From contig DYKI01000003.1 in assembly GCA_020722705.1 (NCBI GenBank), forward strand, positions 1 through 64,000: DNA of 64,000 nucleotides, read 5' to 3'. Made by a program: the position numbers and the translations under genes. The notes under the pieces are model-generated. The model was not told the origin of the DNA. It ran no database searches and was given only the letters and a program-made list of their open reading frames with translations. Numbering within the stretch: position 1 is the first letter of the stretch; every line of letters starts with the position of its first letter. Below, piece by piece: positions 41,851-49,083 of this stretch. The DNA is from Chthonomonas calidirosea. GTDB taxonomy: Bacteria; Armatimonadota; Chthonomonadetes; Chthonomonadales; CAJBBX01.

Positions 41851-42657
41851 TCAGTCCGACCCTCGGTAGACCAGCCACGAACAGAGCAGCATTGCCGTGA
41901 CGCCGAAAACGACCAGTGGCCACGTGGACTGCTGGACTGTTAAGCGAGCCGCGGAATAGCCGCCAAGTGCGCCGCCGAGTGCGCCGCCAATGCCGAATGC
42001 AGGCCCGATCACCTCATCGCGTTCCATCCGAATGAGATAACCCACGGCGGGCAGGAGGCCCGCCAGCGCCGCTATGGCCAGCGACGAGATCACAGCCTCA
42101 TGGGGAGGAACGGCCGCGGCATACACCAGGGCAGGTACAAGAAACACGCCGGTGGGCAGCGTAAGGGATCGGGCGAGCCATCCGCAGATCGCTCCTACGG
42201 CCAGCCACCCGAGCACGCCTTCGGGCAGCCAGAGAGCCAGGTTCGCGGGTCCGCCAAAACGGCCCCGGATGCCGTCGCCGACAGTGTACAGGAGCGCGAA
42301 CGTTACGGCCGTCCGCCCGAGTCGCACTGCAAGGCTTCGGGGCCCCAGACTAAGGCGCGCGGCAACGATCGCTCCGATCGTCGCGCCTGCGGCCATCGAA
42401 ACGGAGATCGCGAAATCGGGGCGCCCTGCGCCGGCCGCAACCCAGGCTGCAACGGCGCACAGGGAAGCCCACATGCCGAAGAGGAACGCGACGGCAGATG
42501 CCTTCGGCGTCGCATACCCGAGCATGAATGTCAGATACGGCGAGGCGGCTGCCTGGGCGGACAGGCCGCTGAGCCCGCTCCACGTACCCAGAACAATGCC
42601 TGACAGAAGCATGACGATGCGCTTAATGCGCGGGACGTTCAGCTTCCGCCCGGGCAT
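41851..42657 (-). CDS. TauE/SafE-family membrane transporter
   Basis: A 268-residue membrane protein with eight or nine hydrophobic segments and two similar halves, as in the TauE/SafE (UPF0721) family, which exports sulfite, sulfoacetate or other organic anions. GIVLGTWSGLSGLSAQAAASPYL near the N-terminus and GVFLVPALVYAAAVPPHEAVISSLA in the second half resemble the repeated G/P-rich family motifs. ATG 42657 begins six bases after the permease stop. Substrate cannot be inferred from the sugar-operon context. Confidence 0.78.
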   Translation of the reverse strand: MPGRKLNVPRIKRIVMLLSGIVLGTWSGLSGLSAQAAASPYLTFMLGYATPKASAVAFLFGMWASLCAVAAWVAAGAGRPDFAISVSMAAGATIGAIVAARLSLGPRSLAVRLGRTAVTFALLYTVGDGIRGRFGGPANLALWLPEGVLGWLAVGAICGWLARSLTLPTGVFLVPALVYAAAVPPHEAVISSLAIAALAGLLPAVGYLIRMERDEVIGPAFGIGGALGGALGGYSAARLTVQQSTWPLVVFGVTAMLLCSWLVYRGSD

Positions 42658-42663
42658 GGCCGC

Positions 42664-43710
42664 TCAGCCCTTCAACCCGGTCAGCGTCACTCCCTGGATG
42701 AAGTAGCGCTGGGTGAGGAAGAACACGACGAGGACAGGGAGCATCATCATCGTGCTGGCAGCCATCAAGAGGCCTGGTTCGCCGCCGTGGGCCGTCTGAA
42801 AGAGCTGGAGCGCGTACGCCAGGGGCATCTTGAGGGGAGAACTGATGTAGATGAGGGGGCCCATGAAGTTGTTCCACGCGCCCATGAAGGTCATGATGGT
42901 GATGGCGGCCAGTGCGGGCTTCACGAGAGGAAGCATGATCCGATGATAGATGCCGAAGTAGCTGCAGCCGTCTATCTTGGCCGCGTCCTCGAGGTCGTTC
43001 GGGATGGTCAGGAAGAACTGGCGCAGGAGGAACACGTTGAACGCGCTGCCAAAGAATGCCGGCACCCAGAGTGGCATCAGCGTGTCTATCCAGCCGAGCC
43101 ACCGGAAGATCAGAAACACGGGCATCATCGTGACAGCGCCGGGAAGCATCATCGTGGCCAGGAGGATAACGAACATACCGTCGCGCCCGGGCCAGCGAAG
43201 CCGCGAAAAGCTGAAAGCGACCATCGAGCTTGCCAGGATGGTGCCAACGATACTGAGCACGGCGAGGATGAGCGTGTTCCAGACGAAAACAAGACCGGCG
43301 TTCGTCTCCGGTGGAAGGAACTGCAGCGCGTCGGGGTAGTTCTGCCAGACCGGCCCGAACTGCTTGATCTTGGTCACGTTGGATCGCGGCCTAACGAAGC
43401 GCTTGCCCCTGGTCGGACCCTCGAGCGTTTCCAGCACCTGTTCGCCGGTCTCGCGATCCTCCAACACCGCGACCTTCACCGACCGGCCCATGTACTCCGC
43501 GGTGGCCAGGCCAACCTGCTTGCCATGGAGCGAGATCATGACTTGCTGCCTCGGTATCCACACCGGAGGAAACCGGCTCATGTCCTCGTCCTCCTTGAGC
43601 GACGTGACCACGAGCCAGGCAAACGGTACGAGGAAGAGAAGCGATCCGAGGACGAGCGTAAAGTGGATCACCGCGACGCGTACACGGGCGCGGAGGCTTC
43701 GGCTGTTCAT
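42664..43710 (-). CDS. MalG-type sugar ABC transporter permease
   Basis: A 348-residue inner membrane permease of the CUT1 family. After the first helix (about 10-30) there is an extracytoplasmic insert of about 80 residues (45-125) before the core helices, longer than in E. coli MalG. The EAA loop is DAAKIDGCSYFGIYHRIMLPLVKPAL split around residues 235-260 and ends with the expected LP. The C-terminal helices include LVVFFLTQRYFIQGVTLTGLKG, with the typical GLTLGAVKG-like end. ATG 43710 overlaps the fusion gene stop as ATGA, so the two permease halves are co-translated. The cognate ATPase is not in the window; CUT1 systems often share one MsiK/MalK. Confidence 0.93.
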   Translation of the reverse strand: MNSRSLRARVRVAVIHFTLVLGSLLFLVPFAWLVVTSLKEDEDMSRFPPVWIPRQQVMISLHGKQVGLATAEYMGRSVKVAVLEDRETGEQVLETLEGPTRGKRFVRPRSNVTKIKQFGPVWQNYPDALQFLPPETNAGLVFVWNTLILAVLSIVGTILASSMVAFSFSRLRWPGRDGMFVILLATMMLPGAVTMMPVFLIFRWLGWIDTLMPLWVPAFFGSAFNVFLLRQFFLTIPNDLEDAAKIDGCSYFGIYHRIMLPLVKPALAAITIMTFMGAWNNFMGPLIYISSPLKMPLAYALQLFQTAHGGEPGLLMAASTMMMLPVLVVFFLTQRYFIQGVTLTGLKG

Positions 43711-46169
43711 TTCTTCTCGGCTTCGTAGTGGACCCAGCGCGGCGCCACCTTCAACTGCACCACCGTCAGGAGCAGGATGATCACGAACAGGACCCATGCC
43801 AACGCTGAGGCGTAACCCATCTTGAAGTACTTGAAGGCGCTGTTGAACAGGTACATGACGGGAACGAGGAGGCTGTCCACCGGGCCGACCGAGGACCCGC
43901 CCGCACCCTGGCCGCTCAGCACGTACACGCGATCGAACTCCTGAAGCGCCCCGATGGTACCCATGATCAGGTTGAAGAAGACGTAAGGGGACAGCATGGG
44001 AAGTGTGACATTGCGGAACTTGCACCACACGCCTGCTCCGTCGAGTTCGGCGGCTTCATAGAGGTGCTGAGGGATGCCCTGCAGACCGGCCAGCCAGAGG
44101 ATCATACCTCCGCCCGCGCCCCATAGGCCTTGAACGATGAGACCCGGCTTCGCCCATTCGGCGGCGCCGAACCAACCGGGAGGATCCCAGCCGAACCATA
44201 CGCTGAGCGTGACCTTCCATGCGGCATTGAGGAGTCCTCGATTGGGATCTCCATTCAGTACCCACGCCCAGAGGACCGCGCTGGCGACCACCGGTACGAT
44301 GGATGGCAGATAGAAGCAGGTCCGATAGACGCTCATGCCCGCGACCTTCGAGTTGAGGAGCATCGCGATCGCCAGTCCCGTAATGATGCCCAGCGGGATG
44401 CCGATGCCCGCGAGATAGGCGACGTTGTAGAGCGACGTCGTCAGGTAGTAGCTGTCCGACGAGAACAGCTCGCGGTAGTTGTCCAGCCCCACGAATCGGG
44501 GTGAGTGCAGAACGTCGTAGTCGCAGAAGCTCAAGAAGATCGAAGTGAGGATCGGGCCGGCTGTGAGCGCCAGAAAGCCGAACAGCCAGGGCGACGCGAA
44601 AGCATATCCTGCCCACGCCTCTTGCCTTGAAACGCGCCCGAGCCGCAGGATGCCGACCACACGCCAGCCGCCATAGGCAAGGACCGCGATGCCGCAGACG
44701 ACAGCCAGAGCAACCGGGATTTTAGGATCGAGGGGAGGGTAGACCTTGCGGTTCAGGACCTTGTCCAGTTCCTTCTGGACAACAGCCGCGCCTTCGGCCA
44801 TGGCCACCTTGGGCGTTTTTCCGGTATCCGCATGGTGTGTGGCCTGATCGAATGCCCGTGCGTGCTCATCCCACAGACGTTGGCCAACGAAGGTAACCGG
44901 TCTGAAACGCGCGGCGGGCATCATGTCTATGAAAAGACGAAGAGGAGCGCGGAACTTCTCGGCCTGTGGTGCATAGGCGGCGAAGACAGCCTCATTCACG
45001 CGACGGTTAGCCGATATGCCCGGAATGAACGGACGGCCCTTCGCCAGGTTGTAGCGACGCTGGGCTTCCGCGTCAATCAGGCCCGCCTCAGGGCTGCACA
45101 TCCACTTGATGAAGGCCCACGCTTCGCGCGTGCGTCTCGCTCCGCGCGGGATCGCATACGAAAAGCCCCCTGACCATGTGATGAACGGCGGCTGACCCGT
45201 AAACCGACCCTGCTTGCGACCTTCGGTTTGATCGAGGCGCTCGGCAGGCACCGGCGCCGGCGCGACGCCGAAATCCAGATCGGGTCTATACCGCCCGATG
45301 CCCTGAAGGACCCAGTTGCCGTCTATCTTCATCGCGACCTTGCCGGTCAGGAATGGGTCCAGCTCCTGGGCCTGGAAGCCCGATGCGAATGCATCCACTT
45401 TCGTTACGCCGCCGAGAGCATCGTAGACATCAACCATGAACTGGAGAGCCGCTATGCTCTGAGGATTGTCGAGGGTGCATCGCCGGCCGTCGGGCGACAT
45501 GAACTCGCCGCCATTCTGCCAGCTATAGAGGTACAGCCATGAGTTGCCGTAGTTGGGGATAAAGCCGATGCGAGCGAATGACCCGTCGGCGTTCAGCTTG
45601 GTCAGCCGCTTGGCCGCATCGAGGAGCTGGTCCCACGTTCTTGGAGGCTTTGATGGGTTCAGACCGGCTGCGCGGAACAGGGACCGATTGTAATAGAGCG
45701 CACGATCGTCGGTACTGGAAGGTATGGCGAACACGCGCCCCTGGTAGACGGCCTCGGCCCAGCACGCTTCGTAGAAGTCATCGGGCTTGATGGCGTCAGG
45801 AGCTCCGGCGTCGTTGCGGATCAGATCGTCTAGAGGTCGAAACGCGTCGCGGGAGGCCCAATCGCCAATCGTGAAGCGATCCTGATGAATAACGTCGGGC
45901 GGAACCTTGCCGACGATCGCGGTCATCAGTTTCTGGGGGTTCATCTGGCCCGCGCCCATGGAGAGGATGCTGACCTTGACCCCATGCCTGCGCTCGAACT
46001 CGGAGACACGCGCGCGCAGTCCCTCACTTTCCTCGCCGTACTGCAGGCCCCAGACAACCAGTTCGGGATGTTCGTTTGGCGCGGTCGGAGAGACGCCGCA
46101 GCCCGAAAGCGTTGCGATGGCTACGCCTGCCAGGGCCAGAAACGTGAAGAGGGGGAAATGAAAGCGCAT
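43707..46169 (-). CDS. Fused sugar-binding lipoprotein and MalF-type ABC permease
   Basis: An 820-residue fusion. Residues 1-24 are a lipoprotein signal with lipobox LSGC (Cys24); 30-475 are a family 1 solute-binding domain (PDVIHQDRFT, DDRALYYNRSLF, WAFIKWMCSPEAG). A hydrophobic helix at 483-507 followed by RRLG-like positive charges returns the chain to the cytoplasm, and 517-815 form a MalF-type permease with EAA loop EAAELDGAGVWCKFRNVTLP (705-724). Binding proteins and CUT1 permeases are normally separate. The start ATG 46169 has no Shine-Dalgarno sequence and lies 12 bases after a TAGAAT box. It heads a tight six-gene train. Confidence 0.93.
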   Translation of the reverse strand: MRFHFPLFTFLALAGVAIATLSGCGVSPTAPNEHPELVVWGLQYGEESEGLRARVSEFERRHGVKVSILSMGAGQMNPQKLMTAIVGKVPPDVIHQDRFTIGDWASRDAFRPLDDLIRNDAGAPDAIKPDDFYEACWAEAVYQGRVFAIPSSTDDRALYYNRSLFRAAGLNPSKPPRTWDQLLDAAKRLTKLNADGSFARIGFIPNYGNSWLYLYSWQNGGEFMSPDGRRCTLDNPQSIAALQFMVDVYDALGGVTKVDAFASGFQAQELDPFLTGKVAMKIDGNWVLQGIGRYRPDLDFGVAPAPVPAERLDQTEGRKQGRFTGQPPFITWSGGFSYAIPRGARRTREAWAFIKWMCSPEAGLIDAEAQRRYNLAKGRPFIPGISANRRVNEAVFAAYAPQAEKFRAPLRLFIDMMPAARFRPVTFVGQRLWDEHARAFDQATHHADTGKTPKVAMAEGAAVVQKELDKVLNRKVYPPLDPKIPVALAVVCGIAVLAYGGWRVVGILRLGRVSRQEAWAGYAFASPWLFGFLALTAGPILTSIFLSFCDYDVLHSPRFVGLDNYRELFSSDSYYLTTSLYNVAYLAGIGIPLGIITGLAIAMLLNSKVAGMSVYRTCFYLPSIVPVVASAVLWAWVLNGDPNRGLLNAAWKVTLSVWFGWDPPGWFGAAEWAKPGLIVQGLWGAGGGMILWLAGLQGIPQHLYEAAELDGAGVWCKFRNVTLPMLSPYVFFNLIMGTIGALQEFDRVYVLSGQGAGGSSVGPVDSLLVPVMYLFNSAFKYFKMGYASALAWVLFVIILLLTVVQLKVAPRWVHYEAEKK

Positions 46170-46181
46170 TGGATCGGAGGG

Positions 46182-46211
46182 ATTCTAACAGGACGAACGG
46201 AGAAGTGTCAA
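46182..46211 (-). promoter_or_regulatory. Promoter of the fusion-transporter operon
   Basis: On the minus strand TTGACA (46211-46206), within the left arm of the palindrome, is followed after 18 bases by TAGAAT (46187-46182). The predicted start near 46175 leaves a leader of only about six bases before ATG 46169. Confidence 0.6.
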
Positions 46212-46233
46212 CGCACGCGGTGTGCGTTGACAC
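46205..46233. promoter_or_regulatory. Perfect 29-bp palindromic operator candidate
   Basis: GTGTCAACGCAC (46205-46216), spacer GCGGT, and GTGCGTTGACAC (46222-46233) form a perfect 12-bp inverted repeat. Each arm contains a full TTGACA, one per strand, serving as -35 boxes of divergent promoters. A dimeric regulator bound here would occlude both; a LacI- or GntR-type repressor is one possibility, but no regulator gene is adjacent. Confidence 0.7.
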
Positions 46234-46255
46234 ACGCCGTCCATCTCGCTATACT
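46227..46255 (+). promoter_or_regulatory. Consensus sigma-70 promoter of the ribose-type binding protein
   Basis: TTGACA (46227-46232), exactly 17 bases, then TATACT (46250-46255). This is among the best promoter matches in the window. The -35 lies in the right arm of the palindrome. Transcription from about 46262 gives a leader near 77 bases. Confidence 0.8.
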
Positions 46256-46338
46256 CCTCGCAGAAGCGGTGCCGCATCCCTTGCGGGGCGGCAACACAAC
46301 GATCGGTCAGGCAGGACCGTTGGGTCGGGAGGGTCTCC

Positions 46339-47295
46339 ATGAAGCGAATCGGTTTGGCGGCTGTTGTCGGGCTCTGTTGTGCCCTCATCGTCGGGTGTGG
46401 CAAGCAGGAAACGAAACCGACGATCGCCGTGATCCCGAAGGGCACCAGCCAGTCGTTCTGGCTTGCGGTCAAAGCCGGTGCCGAGAAGGCGGGGGCTGAG
46501 GGGAACGTTGCCATCCATTGGGAAGGCCCGACCGAGGAGACCGATCTCGACGGTCAGATCCGCGTCGTCCAGAACGCCATCACGAAGAAGGTGAAAGCGA
46601 TCGTTCTGGCCGCTTGCGATGCCAAGAGCCTTGTCCGGTATGTGAAGGAGGCTCAGGCGGCGGGCATTCCGGTGGTCACCATCGATTCCGGCATCAACCC
46701 TGACATCAGCAAGGCGTTCCTGGCGACCGACAACGTTCTTGGGGGCGCTCAGGCTGCCGACACGCTGGCTAGTCTCGTTGGCGAGAAGGGCAAGGTAGGG
46801 CTGCTGCCGTTCATCAAGGGGGCGGGCTCATCGGACGACCGCGAGCGCGGCTTCATTGACGGCTTGAGCAAGTACCCCGATATTGACCTTGGAGACCGAG
46901 TTCTCTATTCGAACAGCGACGTCTCCATTGGCCTTGACAAGACGAAGTCCATGTTGACCTCAACGCCGGACCTTGCCGGGCTTTTTGCCGCGAACCAGGG
47001 CGGGGCGGAGGGCGCGATACAGGCGATCCGCCAAATGGGCAAAGCCGGAAAGGTCAAGCTCGTCTGCTACGACGCGTCAGAGGCCGAGATTCAGGCGCTG
47101 AGAGACGGCGTTGTCCAAGCGCTGATCGTCCAGAACCCGTACCGAATGGGCTATGAGGGCGTCAAGACGGCGCTTCGTGCGGCCAATGGCGAGACGATTG
47201 ACCCCCGTGTGATAGATACGGGCGTGACCGTAGTGACGGCCGAGAACCTCGACACGCCTGAGATACAGAAGCTTCTGGACCCAACGAAGGGGTAG
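46339..47295 (+). CDS. Ribose-type sugar ABC transporter substrate-binding lipoprotein
   Basis: A 318-residue periplasmic binding protein of the RbsB/PBP1 (CUT2) type. The lipobox IVGC follows a 16-residue hydrophobic signal (Cys about residue 20). Family segments include IAVIPKGTSQSFWLAVKAGAEKA split over 30-55, VVTIDSGINPD, LAGLFAANQGGAEGAIQA and KLVCYDASEAEI. GGGAGGG at 46327-46333 sits five bases before ATG 46339. It is alone: no RbsA-type ATPase or RbsC-type permease follows, only a convergent peptidase gene. Shared regulation with the divergent CUT1 operon is suggested by the palindrome. Confidence 0.93.
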   Translation: MKRIGLAAVVGLCCALIVGCGKQETKPTIAVIPKGTSQSFWLAVKAGAEKAGAEGNVAIHWEGPTEETDLDGQIRVVQNAITKKVKAIVLAACDAKSLVRYVKEAQAAGIPVVTIDSGINPDISKAFLATDNVLGGAQAADTLASLVGEKGKVGLLPFIKGAGSSDDRERGFIDGLSKYPDIDLGDRVLYSNSDVSIGLDKTKSMLTSTPDLAGLFAANQGGAEGAIQAIRQMGKAGKVKLVCYDASEAEIQALRDGVVQALIVQNPYRMGYEGVKTALRAANGETIDPRVIDTGVTVVTAENLDTPEIQKLLDPTKG

Positions 47296-47331
47296 GGGGG
47301 TCGGCCTGCCGCCTTCAGGCTTCAGGAGGCC

Positions 47332-48426
47332 CTACAGGGCGATCAGATCGCGCTCCGCATCGGTGAGCACTTGGTGTCCGTCATCGGTCACAAGCACGTC
47401 GTCCTCGATGCGGATGCCGCCCCACTCAGGGATGTAAATACCGGGCTCGACGGTGAGCACCATCCCGGGCTTAAGGACGAGGTCGCTGGATGGGGACATG
47501 CCCGGACCGTCGTGGACTTCGAGGCCCACACTATGCCCGAGCCCGTGGCCGAACCGCTCGCCATAGCCTGCTTCGGCAATCCGCCCGCGCGCCAGAGCGT
47601 CCACATCCTTGCCCAGCAATCCGGGCTTCATCGCATCAACGGCCGCACGCTGCGCTGCCTGTACGACGGCGTAGACCGTCTGCTGCATCGCAGACGGAGG
47701 ACCAATGACCACGGTCCTTGTGATATCGGAGCAATAGCCGTTCCAACGGGCGCCGAAGTCGAGCGTGACCAGATCGCCGCGCTCAATGACCCGTGCGGAC
47801 GGCTGGCCGTGCGGCATGGCAGAACGGGGTCCGGAGACCGCGATGCTCGGGAATGCAACTTCGGCGTCGTGGTCTTTACGGATTTGCCATTCGAGCTCCA
47901 GCATCAGGTCCCGCTCGGAGATGCCGGGCGCGAGCCGGTCGCAGACGCTCGCAAAGACTTCATCAACGATGCGGCATGCATGGCGCAGGTGCTCGATCTC
48001 GTCGGCGTCCTTAATGAGCCGTAGGGTGCGAATCAAGCCCGACTCAGGCCGCAGGGTGATTCTGCCCGCCAACCGCGACTCGTAGTCGGCGAAGGCGGCC
48101 ACCGTCATCGTATCGGACTCGATTGCCAGCTCTCCTGACATTGACGCCGTCAGCAGCTCGATCAGGTTTTCACCGGCACTGGATGTCAGATGATTGATCG
48201 GCAGGCCTGGGCATTCTGCGGCTGCCTGAACTGAATAACGGGAGTCTACGGCAAGCCAGGCGTCGTCGGCTGAAACGAGCGCATAGGCGTGCGAGCCCGT
48301 GAAACCCGTTGCCCAGCGTATGTTGGCAATGTCGGTGATCAGGAGCGCATGCAGCCCGCGTTCAGCGAGAGAAGCCCGCAGGCGTTCGATTCGTCGGGCA
48401 GCGAAGCCCGTGCCGGCTTGCGTCAT
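47332..48426 (-). CDS. Xaa-Pro aminopeptidase-like M24 metallopeptidase
   Basis: A 364-residue M24B peptidase removing N-terminal residues before proline or cleaving Xaa-Pro dipeptides. The N-terminal creatinase-like domain (about 1-135) has NIRWATGFTGSHAYALV. The pita-bread catalytic domain shows metal ligands in TLDFGARWNGYCSDITRT (two Asp), HGLGHSVGLEVHDGP (His), LTVEPGIYIPEWGGIRIEDD (two Glu). ATG 48426 overlaps the aroQ stop. This aroQ-pepQ-type order is common in several phyla, where the next gene is often efp; efp is not present here. Confidence 0.93.
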   Translation of the reverse strand: MTQAGTGFAARRIERLRASLAERGLHALLITDIANIRWATGFTGSHAYALVSADDAWLAVDSRYSVQAAAECPGLPINHLTSSAGENLIELLTASMSGELAIESDTMTVAAFADYESRLAGRITLRPESGLIRTLRLIKDADEIEHLRHACRIVDEVFASVCDRLAPGISERDLMLELEWQIRKDHDAEVAFPSIAVSGPRSAMPHGQPSARVIERGDLVTLDFGARWNGYCSDITRTVVIGPPSAMQQTVYAVVQAAQRAAVDAMKPGLLGKDVDALARGRIAEAGYGERFGHGLGHSVGLEVHDGPGMSPSSDLVLKPGMVLTVEPGIYIPEWGGIRIEDDVLVTDDGHQVLTDAERDLIAL

Positions 48427-48869
48427 CGGTGGCTCTCCTCAACGATCTCCTTGATGGCTTCGAGCGCGATCCGGTAACCGCGCGGGCCGAGACCGATGAT
48501 CTGCCCGACACAGACCGGTGCGACCACCGAGTGCCGTCGCCATTCTTCGCGGGCGTGCACATTGCTGACATGTACCTCGATGGCCGGCAGTCGGACCGCG
48601 GCGAGCGCATCGCGAATGGCGTACGAATAGTGCGTGTACGCCCCGGGGTTGATGACAATACCGTCCGCCCACGTCATGGCGTCATGGATTGCGTCTATGA
48701 GCTGCCCTTCGCTGTTCGACTGGATAATGCGGATTTCCATGCCGAGGTCTCGCGCGAACTCCTTGAGCCTGCGATTCAAATCATCGAAAGTCGTCTTGCC
48801 ATACACCTCCGGCTCGCGAGTGCCGAGCAGGTTCAGGTTGGGACCATGGAGGATCAGGCAGCGGATCAT
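48423..48869 (-). CDS. aroQ: 3-dehydroquinate dehydratase, type II
   Basis: Converts 3-dehydroquinate to 3-dehydroshikimate, the third step of the shikimate pathway. The 148-residue protein has all type II motifs: LHGPNLNLLGTREPEVYG with the catalytic Tyr, IIQSNSEGQLIDAIH, INPGAYTHYSYAIRDAL with the catalytic His, and IEVHVSNVHAREEWRRHS. Length is typical. Both ends overlap neighbours by four bases (Trm112-like gene upstream, peptidase downstream), so translation is coupled. It complements the aroF gene 47 kb away. Confidence 0.97.
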   Translation of the reverse strand: MIRCLILHGPNLNLLGTREPEVYGKTTFDDLNRRLKEFARDLGMEIRIIQSNSEGQLIDAIHDAMTWADGIVINPGAYTHYSYAIRDALAAVRLPAIEVHVSNVHAREEWRRHSVVAPVCVGQIIGLGPRGYRIALEAIKEIVEESHR

Positions 48870-49060
48870 TGGCTGACCCGGTCCTGCGTCTCAGGTGCCG
48901 GCATCTCCGCTTCGTCAACGAGCATGATGGGGATGCCGTCGCGGATCGGGTACCGGCGTGCGCAAACGGTGCAGACGATTGCGTCGCCCTCAAGCCTGAC
49001 CGGCGGCCGATCATCGCAAGCGGGGCAGGCCAGAATCTCCAACAGTTTCGCATCAATCAT
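48866..49060 (-). CDS. Trm112/UPF0434-family small zinc-ribbon-like protein
   Basis: A 64-residue Trm112-like protein with conserved DAKLLEILACPACDDRPPV and CTVCARRYPIRDGIPIMLVDEA. CPAC and CTVC give the four-cysteine zinc-ribbon pattern. In eukaryotes and archaea Trm112 activates methyltransferases; bacterial YcaR-like forms are largely uncharacterised. ATG 49060 has a strong AGGAGGG about ten bases upstream. Its stop overlaps aroQ (ATGA). Confidence 0.9.
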   Translation of the reverse strand: MIDAKLLEILACPACDDRPPVRLEGDAIVCTVCARRYPIRDGIPIMLVDEAEMPAPETQDRVSQ

Positions 49061-49083
49061 TGTGAGTAACCCTCCTGTCGTGT

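Noticed and set aside
47296-47331. Possible terminator between the binding protein and the peptidase
   Set aside because: The short GCCT/AGGC repeats do not form a convincing stem and there is no T-run.
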